DNA from: Branchiostoma floridae
Taxonomy: Eukaryota; Chordata; Leptocardii; Amphioxiformes; Branchiostomatidae
Direction: 5' to 3'
NCBI RefSeq assembly: GCF_000003815.2
Contig: NC_049989.1
Coordinates: 20,992,024 to 21,056,023, forward strand
Length of the DNA: 64,000 nt
Part shown: piece by piece, positions 43,948-54,685 of the stretch
How the letters are laid out: each line of letters opens with the position of its first letter
How positions within the stretch are numbered: the first letter of the stretch is position 1
Position numbers and translations under genes: made by a program
The notes under the pieces: model-generated
What the model was told of the DNA's origin: nothing
Database searches by the model: none
The model's input: the letters and a program-made list of their open reading frames with translations, nothing else

Positions 43948-46863
43948 TTGCAGATTAAACTTCCAAAACTCTGCCAAAAAGAACCGGGTTTATCCTCAAG
44001 TATAAAGTGGCTCGATTTTTTTAGAAGTTTGAGTTTTAAATCCTACAGTGTCTTTTCTATTCCAGATGTGTTCCAGAAGTCTGTGAAGAAGTACTATGAG
44101 TTGAAACTGTCTCACTTCAAGCCTCTGATCTGGAATGACAACTTCACACTTACACTCAATGATATCTTCACCCAGTTAGAGTTGGTGCCAACGAGTGAAA
44201 GACAGTTCAAAACATCAGAACCCACCAGAAAGGAACAAAGAAAAGAACTGAAGTCTTTAGACGACTTGTTCAACCCAGATGTCACAGGACTGTCCACAGC
44301 ACCAAGGTGCATTCTGATCGAGGGTGAAGCCGGAGGGGGGAAGACAACGTTTCTGTCCAAAGAAGCCCTAGATGCCGTCTCACAGAAAACAGAGCTGGGC
44401 AAACGACACATCACTGTCCTTTTTATCCGACTCCGGGAGGTTAGAGAGGGGGAAACCATAGCGGAGATGGTGTGGGACCAGTGTGTTCCTGAACGAAAAG
44501 ATGTAACCATAGAGTCCATTGAAACAATCCTAGAGCAAAACGAGTCCCATGTGCTCTTCCTCGTAGATGGGTATGAGGAGCTGCGGCCTGAGGCCAGGGC
44601 AGCCGGGCAGGCCATTCCCAAACTGCTGTCTGGCAAGTTGTACCCCAACAGCACGATTGTGATCACCTCCCGACCCTCAGCAGGAGTGCAGCAGCACACC
44701 CGGCCAGACTGTCATGTGCACATCATGGGCTTCTCTGAAGTACATGTAGAGAAATACATGCAGCAGTATTTCACTGTTGTTAAGAAGCAGGAACTGACAA
44801 GTAACCTTGTCGTACATGTCAAAGATAATGAACTTTTGAACTCTTTAATCCAGACCCCAATTTTCCTAATGTTGGTTTGTCTGCTGTGGGAGGAGGACCA
44901 AGAGATGGTGTCTACTGGAACAATGACGGGGCTGTACGACAACCTGCTGACATGTCTGGTTAGAAAGCACTGTAAGCGGGAAGGAGTGGACATGCCAACA
45001 GAAGGGCTGCCTACGGAGGTTGCTGAGTCATTACTGCAGCTTGGCAAGCTTGCGCTAGAGGCACTGCTGAGGAATGAAACCCTGCTTGATCTTACAGAAG
45101 TGGAGAAAGAAGAGATAAATTGGGAGTTGCTGTTAAAGCTTGGTGTGGTCTCCTTGGAGGTTTCTTCCTCCAAATTGCATCCTAGAAAACAGCTGAACTT
45201 TTCCCACAAGACCATGCAAGAGTTCCTGGCCGGACGATATGTTGCTCATGCTCTGTTGAACCAACAAGATATTGTAGAGCTGTTGCAGCTCACCTCCATA
45301 ACAAATGTGTTTGAACTCAGTAACCTGCTTCAGTTCATGTGTGGCTGTGACTCACGGGCAGCACAAGCTGTGATGGAGGAACTGAGCAAGATCAGCAGAA
45401 GGGAGTTCGCACACGTGAGACCAGAACATTTTGAAAGCTCAGATGTGCCAAAGAATCGAGAAATGCAAAAGTCCTGCAAAACATATGAAAGGCTTGCAAA
45501 CTTGTGCCTGACCATCCTTAGTGAGAGACAAGAACCAGAAGTGCTTCAGGGCATCAGTCAGGCCCTGCCTATTGTCATGCTGGACAGCTCCATTAACAGT
45601 AGAGAAGCCACAGGTCTGAAGTATTACATACAGAATCTTCATTCAGCAAACCTGCCAGACAGGCTCATACTTAAGGTCCCTAAAGGCACTGACAGCAGAG
45701 ACACAGTTCAGTACCTACAGCAGTGTTTTACAACTCCACTTCCTGGACTTAGATTGGACTTGGAACTATCAGGGCAGTTTGACTCACCTGATGATACAGC
45801 CAGGCTGGTTTCAGTTCTGAAGAATGTTCCTGGTCTGAGGGCGCTGGATCTGTCACTCACAAGACTAACACCATCATCACTCCAGCCACTTGTGCAGGGG
45901 TTCAGCCACATGTCTCTGTTAGAGGAGCTGGGTCTTTATTATAATCAGGACCTTGGTGATGCTGGGATGGAAGTCCTGCAGGTTGGGCTGTCCAATGTTC
46001 CACATCTGGTTGTACTCTGTCTTGGGGATGTCAACATGACAGCCGTGGGCATGTCATCCCTGGCTCCCTACATGCGACACCTAGTGGGACTGAGAGAACT
46101 GGATATAAGTAAAAATAAGATTGGTGACACTGGGCTGGAATCTCTCACCACCATCCTCCCCATCTTCACAGCTATGCAGGTGTTTTTCCTGAGGGGGATC
46201 GGTATCAGCCCCACAGGCATGCGCACACTGGTCCCTGCACTGTGTCAGCTAACCAGACTGATCAAACTGGACATTAGTTTGAATGCCATAGGAGACCCCG
46301 GGCTGGAATGCCTGGCTGCTATCCTCCACCACCTCACAGCCATGAAGGTGTTGGATCTCAGTGAGACAGGTATCAGTGACAGGGGAATATCAGCCCTGAT
46401 CAAAGCTCTGCCTCACCTGGTGCAATTACAGGTGTTGAATGTGAGTTACAATAACATAGGGGACTCAGGGATTGTCTCACTGGTGCAAACACTCTGCCAG
46501 CCCAGCGGTTTGGACATGGAACAAAACCCATCTGGTGACAAGAGTCTGACCACAGCCCCTCACTGTAACACCACATTACAGGAGCTGCACATTCGGGGGA
46601 ATAGTGGAGTAACAGGAGCCGGACTGGAGAGAATCACACAGCTCATCAGCGCACTGACAGCACTGACCAGGCTGGACATGTCTGGTGACAGGGACACACC
46701 TGCACACCTGTCTGACTCCGCTGCCATGGCTCTGGCCGAGGCTCTACCCAGACTCCCTGCCCTGGAGCGGCTGGACCTGTGGCACATCTCCATGGAGCCT
46801 GCAGGGTTCCAGGCTGTGGTGCAGGCTGCTGAGGAACACCCAACACTGGAGTGGCTGATGTGA
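43948..46863 (+). CDS. NLR-type immune receptor: NACHT and leucine-rich repeat exon
   Basis: Open for 971 codons. The true exon is probably 44066-46859 (acceptor CTATTCCAG, donor GTGAGT), since the first 39 codons look intronic. NACHT: Walker A GEAGGGKTT at residues 126-134, Walker B LFLVDGYEE at 203-211, sensor-1 region IVITSRPSA at 237-245, and a winged-helix signature FSHKTMQEFLAGRY at 417-430 as in vertebrate NLRs. RI-type leucine-rich repeats run from about 595 to the end (e.g. LRELDISKNKIGDTGLESL). NLRs detect microbial or danger signals in the cytosol and oligomerise through NACHT; amphioxus has a very large NLR family. No CARD, DED or Death domain is seen: the effector exons would lie upstream, in or beyond the gap at 43322, or may be missing. 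Confidence 0.85.
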   Translation: MQIKLPKLCQKEPGLSSSIKWLDFFRSLSFKSYSVFSIPDVFQKSVKKYYELKLSHFKPLIWNDNFTLTLNDIFTQLELVPTSERQFKTSEPTRKEQRKELKSLDDLFNPDVTGLSTAPRCILIEGEAGGGKTTFLSKEALDAVSQKTELGKRHITVLFIRLREVREGETIAEMVWDQCVPERKDVTIESIETILEQNESHVLFLVDGYEELRPEARAAGQAIPKLLSGKLYPNSTIVITSRPSAGVQQHTRPDCHVHIMGFSEVHVEKYMQQYFTVVKKQELTSNLVVHVKDNELLNSLIQTPIFLMLVCLLWEEDQEMVSTGTMTGLYDNLLTCLVRKHCKREGVDMPTEGLPTEVAESLLQLGKLALEALLRNETLLDLTEVEKEEINWELLLKLGVVSLEVSSSKLHPRKQLNFSHKTMQEFLAGRYVAHALLNQQDIVELLQLTSITNVFELSNLLQFMCGCDSRAAQAVMEELSKISRREFAHVRPEHFESSDVPKNREMQKSCKTYERLANLCLTILSERQEPEVLQGISQALPIVMLDSSINSREATGLKYYIQNLHSANLPDRLILKVPKGTDSRDTVQYLQQCFTTPLPGLRLDLELSGQFDSPDDTARLVSVLKNVPGLRALDLSLTRLTPSSLQPLVQGFSHMSLLEELGLYYNQDLGDAGMEVLQVGLSNVPHLVVLCLGDVNMTAVGMSSLAPYMRHLVGLRELDISKNKIGDTGLESLTTILPIFTAMQVFFLRGIGISPTGMRTLVPALCQLTRLIKLDISLNAIGDPGLECLAAILHHLTAMKVLDLSETGISDRGISALIKALPHLVQLQVLNVSYNNIGDSGIVSLVQTLCQPSGLDMEQNPSGDKSLTTAPHCNTTLQELHIRGNSGVTGAGLERITQLISALTALTRLDMSGDRDTPAHLSDSAAMALAEALPRLPALERLDLWHISMEPAGFQAVVQAAEEHPTLEWLM

Positions 46864-47372
46864 GTTATACTGGTTATCCTATAGGCATACTGTACTGTAC
46901 TGCAGGGTAGCTTAAATGGACTCTAATATTTAGTAAGTTAGTTATATTGGTTATCCTATAGGCATACTGTACGTACCGTAGGTGAGAATATGAAGTATGT
47001 GAGGTATAGTGGTTATCTTATAAGCATTAACTTTACTGTGCTGCATGGTAATTTAAAGGGACTCCAATATTAAGTAATATCTGATGGAATTCTAAGAGAT
47101 AAGATATGTGAATTGACTTTTTCATTACATTCAAGACTGTTACTGTTTATTCTATTGAATTTTAACAGACTTACCAAGATACACACCTGTTTTGGTACAT
47201 ATACTTCAATAATGAATGTATCAATGCTCAGTGAGCATTAACTTATACTGTATAAAACTTTGTAAATCTGTTTGTCAGTAGTTTAACTCCCACATTTTGC
47301 TGTTCATGCAATGACAATATGTTAGCATTTGATGTAACCAAGTATCTCCTATCCTCCTTTTCCCATACACAG

Positions 47373-47439
47373 TTACTCTAAGCGTCTAGTTCCTGAGGGA
47401 GCGGACACCACAGCCAGCTGTCTGTATCTGCTGGGCTGA
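47373..47439 (+). CDS. Candidate terminal exon A of the NLR gene
   Basis: Acceptor CCATACACAG. Joined to the donor at 46859 it completes the Ile codon and reads YSKRLVPEGADTTASCLYLL then G and TGA (22 codons). Phase fits exactly. Confidence 0.5.
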
Positions 47440-47914
47440 GTTGCCAACATGCGGACCTGTTCTGTAGATTGTCTCAGCTGAGGTCAGTACTCTGTGTTTG
47501 TGAGGTTTAGGCACAGACATTCACACATTTCCCCGTATTATTTTGTGGGGTTTACAAATGACAACATGTTACTGACAAAGTGAAAGAAAAAGTGAAGACA
47601 TTGACATAGAATTTTTGTTTCCATCAAGGATATAATGAGAGCTTCTAAACATTGCATAAAAATTTTATTGCCCCAGTTTTATGAACTTTCTGGGAATTAA
47701 TAGGTCTGGTTAATGTGATAGTCAAACAGAATATTCTCCTTTATTCAACAATGGAGAAAAAGTCTTTAAGTGCCCAAAAAACATTTTGCTTTCAGCAGAA
47801 CACTTGTTTGGTGCCTAGTTTTAGATCTTAAAAAACTTGTAAACTGCATGTCTACAATGTATTTATTCAGTTGAATTTACACATTGATACAGATGTGCCT
47901 ACAGGTTACAGTTA

Positions 47915-48110
47915 CAGTCTGGACCCCCTGTGTAAGTACACCAGCAGGTGTAAGGTGGGGGGGGACCACAGGTGTGCTAACAGGTGTGTTTGTTACAGGT
48001 ATGGCTGTCCTGACAGGTGCCCTCCAGCCTGGACCCCCTGTGTAAGTACACCAGCAGGTGTAAGGTGGGGGGACCACAGGTGTGCTAACATGTGTGTTTG
48101 TTACAGGTAT
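47915..48110 (+). repeat. Two-copy tandem duplication of about 110 bp including a splice acceptor
   Basis: CTGGACCCCCTGTGTAAGTA..GCAGGTGTAAGGTGGGG..TTTGTTACAGGTATGGCTGTCC occurs at about 47921-48013 and again at 48031-48121. The first copy of the acceptor/exon start (47999) runs into ...CCTGACAGGTGCCC; the second (48107) continues as exon B. Confidence 0.8.
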
Positions 48111-48170
48111 GGCTGTCCTGAAAGTTTCAAAGCCCTGCCTTTACTCAAAAAGCATCACCCCAACATCTGA
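48107..48170 (+). CDS. Candidate terminal exon B of the NLR gene
   Basis: Acceptor TTTGTTACAG. In the same phase as exon A it joins to 46859 and reads M then YGCPESFKALPLLKKHHPNI and TGA. The helix-rich end resembles an LRR capping segment. AATAAA at 48292-48297 follows within 130 bp. Confidence 0.5.
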
Positions 48171-48291
48171 TTCGACCCCTATATGAATGACAACTCAACT
48201 CTTCAACTGCTTATTTGTCGTATACATCTGGACTCAAGACAACAATATAATGTGGATATGATGAAGGGAAAATAATGACAGCTATCTAGGA

Positions 48292-48297
48292 AATAAA
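48292..48297 (+). terminator. Polyadenylation signal of the NLR gene
   Basis: AATAAA in GGAAATAAACAAG, downstream of candidate terminal exon B. Confidence 0.5.
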
Positions 48298-48330
48298 CAA
48301 GACTAATTAATATATGCTATAATAATAATC

Positions 48331-48336
48331 TTTATT
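48331..48336 (-). terminator. Polyadenylation signal of a convergent minus-strand gene
   Basis: TTTATT on the plus strand is AATAAA on the minus strand. It lies 35 bp from the plus-strand signal, the tail-to-tail pattern of two converging genes. Confidence 0.4.
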
Positions 48337-49255
48337 TTTGACACTCTCTATTTTCTTGAATGTAGTTTAAGTCCAACAATGCCTCTGGAACAAGAAACGG
48401 TGAGTTTGATTCCGGCTGTGTCACTAACCCAACATTCACGCTACTGGAAAGAGTCGCAGTCCTTATGACGGGGTGCTGAACCATGGTCCACTTTTCATTG
48501 TGATTGGCAAAAAGAGCTATTGGAATTTCCTCGTAGAATGAACCTGTAAATACTGTACATAGCGTCTGTTTTCTCTGTCACGACCAGTGGAAGAGAAGCT
48601 CTTCAGTGAGCTGAATTGGTTCGAGAGCACTATGATACCATGAAAAAGTCGCTGTACTTTTGTTTTAAAAAAGCTTTTGTTCTATGTTCATTCATCATTT
48701 ACTCTAACTTAATTATTACAACAGGCACCAGGCCAAGGAAAACTAAAACATAACAAATAAACGTATTCAGCCAGAATGTAGAAACTATAGATAAAAGTTA
48801 TCTTTTACCTGAAAATACAAATTACATCATTCTGTACAATAACAGTCAGTAGTATCTCCAAAACTAGAGGTGTTGAAATGTGTTGGTTCAAAGTTTCAAA
48901 CTTCCACAACATATACTTATGGCTTTGACTCCTTAGTATTTGTACAAATACAAATGAGATTATCCATGTCACCCTACAGATGTAGAGATAAACAATTCCT
49001 ATGGAGGAGTATCATTCTCCCTATTTGATGAAATTTGACTATATATCATCCAGGACACTTAGTAGCATGGTGGACTTTACGGTCTGGTTCTATTATTACA
49101 TGTATCCATAAGATATGGAGACAAAATTAAACATCTATATATTCCTGGCAATGTACAAGTATTCGCTGTCATTTCTTGGTTTGTCATCATGGTTCTGTAT
49201 TATATTACATTTCATATTACTGATTGGTAGCAGCATTTTGTGGTGACGTCATCTT

Positions 49256-49288
49256 TCATCCTTCAGCCCCGAAGGCCACCGAAGTAAT
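49256..49288 (-). CDS. Possible terminal exon of an unidentified minus-strand gene
   Basis: On the minus strand: acceptor TTCTATATCCAG, then ITSVAFGAEG and TGA (11 codons, phase 0). Its phase fits the exon at 50606-50677. Very short, so support is weak. Confidence 0.3.
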   Translation of the reverse strand: MTSVAFGAEG

Positions 49289-49529
49289 CTGGATATAGAA
49301 AGGAAAGAAGTTGGTGAAAAGACTGCTGAACAGTGGAGCATGCTATAATCTGATGTATCACTATGATTGCAGTGTTAACTCGAAGTTTAGACATCTTAAT
49401 TTTAGATAAGGTCACAGACGTTCCTCATAAAGGACCTACAAAATCTGTACAATTGCTTCAACCCGACCTTTTAAATGTGAACACTCTACTCCCATCCCTT
49501 GGATGTATGTCATCTATGAAAGAACCCCA

Positions 49530-50620
49530 AAACCCATGCATTGGTGTCATCTCTGTTAAAACCTCCTATAGGCCCTTGCACCAGTCTCATCTCTGTCGGA
49601 ACCTCCTAGTCCCTGGAACCAGTCTCATGTCTGTCGGAATCCCCTAGGCCCTTGCACCAGTCTCATGTCTGTCGGAACCCCCTAGGCCCTTGCACCAGTC
49701 TCATATCTGTCGGAATCCCCTAGGCCCTTGCACCAGTCTCATCTCTGTCAGAACCCCCTAGACCCTTGCACCAGTCTCATCTCTGTCGGAACCCCCTAGG
49801 CCCTTGCACCAGTTTCATCTCTGTCAGAACCCCCTAGACCCTTGCACCAGTCTCATCTCTGTCGGAACCCCCTAGGCCCTTGCACCAGTTTCATCTCTGT
49901 CAGAACCTCCTAGACCCTTGCACCAGTCTCATCTCTGTCGGAACCCCCTAGGCCCTTGCACCAGTTTTATCTCTGTCAGAACCCCCTAGACCCTTGCACC
50001 AGTCTCATCTCTGTCGGAATCCCCTAGGCCCTTGCACCAGTCTCATCTCTGTCGGAACCCCCTAGACCCTTGCACCAGTCTCATCTCTGTCGGAACCCCC
50101 TAGGCCCTTACACCAGTCTCATGTCTGTCGGAATCCCCTAGGCCCTTGCACCAGTCTCATCTCTGTCGGAACCCCCTAGGCCCTTGCACCAGTCTCATCT
50201 CTGTCAGAACCCCCTAGACCCTTGCACCAGTCTCATTTCTGTCGGAACCCCCTAGGCCCTTGCACCAGTCTCATCTCTGTCGGAACCCCCTAGGCCCTTG
50301 CACCAGTTTTATCTCTGTCAGAACCCCCTAGACCCTTGCACCAGTCTCATCTCTGTCGGAACCCCCTAGACCCTTGCACCAGTCTCATCTCTGTCGGAAC
50401 CCCCTAGGCCCTTGCACCATTCTCATCTCTGTAGGAACCCTCTAGGCCCTTGCACCAGTCTCATCTCTGTCGGAACCCCCTAGGCCCTTGCACCAGTCTC
50501 ATCTCTGTCGGAGCCCCCTAGGCCCTTGCACCAGTCTCATCTCTGTCGGAACCCCTATGCACTCTCACCAGTCTCATCTCTGTCGGAACCCCTATGCACT
50601 CTCACCAGTCTCATCTCTGT
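49530..50620. repeat. 38-bp minisatellite, about 28 copies
   Basis: Unit CAGTCTCATCTCTGTCGG AACCCCCTAGGCCCTTGCAC (38 bp, checked from 49751 to 49789). The block CAGTCTCATCTCTGT is the reverse complement of the last 15 bases of the exon at 50606-50677, and the two units nearest the exon also carry CTCAC, the donor. The array seems to have grown out of that exon's donor edge. Confidence 0.9.
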
Positions 50621-50677
50621 GCTGGCCAGTCCGCGCACGATGGAGTCCAGCCCGCCCTGCACGGTGTTGTATACGTG
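50606..50677 (-). CDS. Coding exon of an unidentified minus-strand gene
   Basis: On the minus strand: acceptor TTGTATTTCAG, 24 codons, donor GTGAGA. Reads HVYNTVQGGLDSIVRGLAS then TEMRL. Most codons end in G or C, unlike the flank, and it looks like an amphipathic helical segment. I do not recognise the protein. Confidence 0.5.
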
Positions 50678-51163
50678 CTGAAATACAATGGAAAGATTTT
50701 GAAATCATTAGAAAAGATTGTGTAAAGATACTTTAGTCGAAAAGAAAATATAGCAACAACTTGGGCAAACTTGTAATTTCCGCTACAGTGATATTCAAGC
50801 TCACTGAACTTTCATCTTTCGGGTTATTTTAGGCTAGTTTCTCAACTGATCTCCAAGGTAGTTTATAGTTTAGGTGTGTGTGCGTGTGCGTGTGTGTGTT
50901 TCTGAGACGAGACCTCCAATCTGCGTGTTGAAGAACCCGTGAGTCCGCTTGGTTTAAGGTATGTTACCATGATGTTAGAACAGCTGTCACTTACTCCCCT
51001 GTACCTGAGACGCCGTAGTCTTTGTCTGAAATTTGCACTGTCTGTGTCTAAGTCTCCACTATTTTCAGGCTGGTTACCCCCGAAACGGGGTAGTGTTCAT
51101 AGGAGGGAACTGCGTACCAAGGACAACTACTCACAGTTTAGATTCTGCCAATGTACTGGTACA

Positions 51164-51259
51164 TACTGTAAATGCAGAAATGTTCGTGGTGGTTTTATGT
51201 TTGCAGTTTTCGCGGTGACCACTTCACCGCGAACTTAAAACCACCGCAAACATTTTTCC
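51164..51259. mobile_element. Truncated TACTGTAA MITE at the start of the second FBXW8 copy
   Basis: TACTGTAAATGCAGAAATG to CCGCAAACATTTTTCC matches the first half of the 211-bp MITE at 23670. It breaks off exactly where the exon 4 fragment begins, with two bases (AT) of shared sequence. Confidence 0.7.
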
Positions 51260-51333
51260 ATTGACTACCTGGAGTGCGTCATCGGAGGCTTCCTGTCCGC
51301 CGTCAGCTCCTATGGGACCCACATCGTGGCGGG
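51260..51333 (+). pseudogene. FBXW8: Second copy, exon 4 fragment
   Basis: Starts at IDYLECVIGGFLSAVSSYG and keeps the donor GTAAGG. The acceptor and the first five codons are replaced by MITE sequence, so it cannot be used as an internal exon as it stands. Confidence 0.8.
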
Positions 51334-51989
51334 GTAAGGGCCTTGTTAGCCTTCACGGCAATCAACTCTGACATGTCCATGTACATACCCACTTTCATCT
51401 GTTGGGTACGTTTCATCATCATCATCATCAACAGTCGACGTGCTTACACACGTCGGGGTTATACCGCCCCTTACGGGGTGACATACCCTATCGCTGGATA
51501 ATTACAAGACGGGGATGCGCCAGGTCTCCCATCCATTTACTTTGTAGTTTTTGTTAATTGTTTTCCCGGTGAGGTAGGTTTTTTGTTTTTGAGTAAAAAG
51601 TCCTCTGGCACTGTACACACTCACTGTGCCTATGGCATCACCCATATCTGTTCCAAAGGCCACACAACAATGTAGCTTGTGGCTTGTCCACTGGTAGCGG
51701 TGTGTGTTCTATGCAAGGGTGCAAGAAACTTGTGGTGACTACTTAAGGGCGAAATTAAATCATTTATAAGTCCCTGTACAAGACAGGTGACTGACCATAA
51801 GAGCGAGATTAACAACTTAATGTTCCTCAGTTCCCTGTGCAAGACAGGTGACTCCAGGTGACAGAGCCTCAGGCTGATTTGGCACTTAAGTCTAATCTGA
51901 CAATGAAGACATTAAGCCTGTCTTGTTCAATATGTCTCAGAAGTGCAGGTCCACTTTCTTAAGGTCCATCAAAGTGATGACACGGGGGT

Positions 51990-52240
51990 CATGCGGTGTA
52001 ACGTCAGGGTGCTTGGCCGAGAACCCAGAGGTCCGCAAATCCTGTCACGCTACCAATCTTGTGCCCTTGGGAAAGGCACTTTACTCGACTTTCCTCACTT
52101 CACCCAGGTGTAGAAATGGGTATCTGTATTCAAATGGGAAGGTAAAAGGCAGTGGAAGGAGAGGGATGGGCTCTGCATTCTAATACCTTGCCCTAGACAC
52201 AGTGGATAACAACCCACTGCCCCTGTGGTCTCAAAAAAGC
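51990..52240 (+). mobile_element. Old SINE shared with the first copy
   Basis: Carries GTGCCCTTGGGAAAGGCACT and matches 22590-22870 over its length and flanks, so it was present before the copies separated. Confidence 0.6.
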
Positions 52241-53974
52241 TGTGGAACTACCTTTGCTTTTACCTCTTACTCGAGTCTTTAAGTTAGTGATAAATCCCTC
52301 TAGGAGACATCCATATAGGGAATAGTAGGCTGTTGAATCTGATGCTTGCACCCCATTTGGAACATAATGTGTTCCCTGCTGTTGAAGCTATTGCTCTCCC
52401 TCCCTCTGTTGAACCTGTTGCATTTTGAAGTTCACAGGTAAAAAAAAGTCCCAACTTTTCCCTTTTTCTAGTCACCATTCCCTAGCTATAGCATCATGGA
52501 ATAGAATTTTATTACAATAAGATTTTAAAATATACAATATTACAATAAGGAGCTAACCTGCTGTTGCCTGACATTGATTTTTCTATGATCCACTTTACAT
52601 CTCCTCAGTTTACAAACCTCGTACATAACTTAATGTTCCAAACACAGAAATGACATAGAAATGTGGCTGTGGTATTTTCAGCTCTCAGTGAAGAACAGGC
52701 CTGACATACAGTAGTGTACAATGTCATGTATGCAGAGGGAAGACTCTGGGATGCTCACTGCTGTAAATCTATAATGTTTGATCATTTTTATCCGCAGAGT
52801 AGCCCATATCCTGAGTTTCTAATCTAAATATATCTAGTATTTACTTATTAAAGGGATATCAAGTCAAATTGCAGTTGTTTTGAATTGCAATACATATATT
52901 TTCAAAGTATTGCAGTTTGAAACCATTGTTGACAAACATGCTCTATAAATCTTGAAATATTCTGTATATTTCTTAAAGTTAAGTTTTAATTTCAGTAGTC
53001 ACTTTTCCATCACACCCCAAACCAAGACCTAATCAGACACAAAACTAGTTGACTCTTTACAGAGCTTGAATCTGAAACTCTATACCAAAGTTCAATCTGA
53101 GGACTATACAGGCTTTTCATTGACGCTGTACTGATTGAATCCTCCGACAACTATGTTGGCGGATAATTCAATTGAACAGTAGCATCTTCTTGTGGTTAAC
53201 AGACCTATGCTGTAATCCAACATGGTGCAGATGACATCAAATAAAAAACCTGACAGTGTATAGAAAATTTATTCCCAGTTACAAAAAATGACACCCAGCA
53301 AAGCTTTCAGTGAAACAAAACTGGATCAGGATCCAATTCCCTTCTCTGCGGAGCTGACATTCCTAACACGGAATTGCCAAAGACGTCTTAATCCATTCCT
53401 TAATCCATTCCTTAGCAGCAGGCTTAGCATCTAATCCCTCCCCCAAGACTCGCCCTCCCCGGTACCTAGTCCTGGACTATCCCTGATCCGTAGTTATTGA
53501 TTATCGGGGTTTGTTGTCTGTTGTGCAATAAAATTGTCAGTCTTTTTGACATCAGGATAATCTCATCGGCTTGTGTGAGCCTCCTGGATTAGGCAGCGTC
53601 AATACAAACACTTGTTTCTTGTTTTTTTTTCAATGGACCGTCTGGAAATTATTGGTAATTGTTACAAAATCAACTGTTATAACTATTATACTGCTAGCTG
53701 ATAATTCAAGGTTCAAGCCACACCAATTTATTTCTTTGTACTGTAGACATTTTAAATTAAAAGTGATTCAGTGATTCCTTTTTTTTTTCAATAAACTTGG
53801 GTTTCCTTGGGTTGGCATGATATGAATAAAATACAACCTGGGGTATTCTAGGCCCTCCTGCAGGTTGGATGGCTGTTATGCGATCCTACTGCGGTTGGGC
53901 CTGATTGATATTGTTGGGTGGGCCGACTACTCCTTCTTCGCAGCCAGGGGCTGAATTTCAAGGAGATTAAAATA

Positions 53975-54579
53975 CGAGGGGCGTGCAATAAGTAATGCCC
54001 CTGATCCACTTCCAGTTGTCTGATCTAGATGAAATTTTGTATGTGTAATGGTAATGATTCATATCTCTATGGGTTATGTTGCAAAAAATAGCTCTGAACT
54101 AATTGCGGTTTCTGATTTACTGGTGTTTGAACTGAGTCAGGTGTGAGATGGACCAGGTGTGAAATGGAGCCAGTTGAGTGTCGCGCAGTGATCCGGTTTT
54201 TGTATTTGAAAGGACGCACACCAAAGGAGACTTTTGATGAAATGAAAAAAACTTATGGTGATGATGCCCCATCATATGACCTTGTAAAACGCTGGCATCC
54301 TGAATTCAAACATGGCCGGAAGTCTGTGGAAACAGCTCCCAGAGCTGGTCGGCCCTCTTCTGCCAGTAATGAGGCATCTGTTGGACTACCAACCTGGGTT
54401 GTCCTACAACAACGGTGTCCAGAGCTGCATCAAACTATGGGAGAGATGCATAACTCTGGGTGGTTCCTATGAAGAGAAAGACTAATAACTGTGCCAAGTT
54501 TCATCAAGGAGCTCCTTGGTTTCATTAATATCCTGCTATGAGAAATGGGTCAGGGGCATTACTTATTGACCGCCCCTCG
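53975..54579 (+). mobile_element. Internally deleted mariner transposon
   Basis: Inverted termini CGAGGGGCGTGCAATAAGTA and, at the right, ATTACTTATTGACCGCCCCTCG (about 29 bp, imperfect), flanked by TA on both sides. The first FBXW8 copy has the empty site AAAATACGTGGGG at about 25096. Inside, the mariner N-terminal helix-turn-helix is encoded (see next entry), while the catalytic DDD domain is deleted. 605 bp. Confidence 0.88.
54164..54472 (+). pseudogene. Mariner transposase remnant: DNA-binding HTH domain only
   Basis: From the Met at 54164: MEPVECRAVIRFLYLKGRTP, KETFDEMKKTYGDDAPS and the GRPSSASNE linker, the usual N-terminus of Mos1/mariner transposases. A deletion then joins it, out of frame, to the C-terminus: the +1 frame reads SCIKLWERCITLGGSYEEKD and stop, the typical mariner ending. 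The catalytic residues are gone. Confidence 0.8.
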
Positions 54580-54685
54580 TACGTGGGGCTAAATTGCAAG
54601 GGTCTAGAGCGAGCTGCCATTCCCTGCCACTCAGGTGACCTCAGTACGACTGTCGAAATGTGTGGAGCGAGCTGCCATTCGACAG

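Noticed and set aside
47871-48170. 99-codon Cys-rich protein
   Set aside because: It is an open frame through a two-copy tandem duplication with splice acceptors inside; only the last 21 codons look like an exon.
50913-50958. Further minus-strand exon reading KRTHGFFNTQIGG
   Set aside because: The only possible donor (GTCTCG) is poor and its phase does not fit the exon at 50606-50677.
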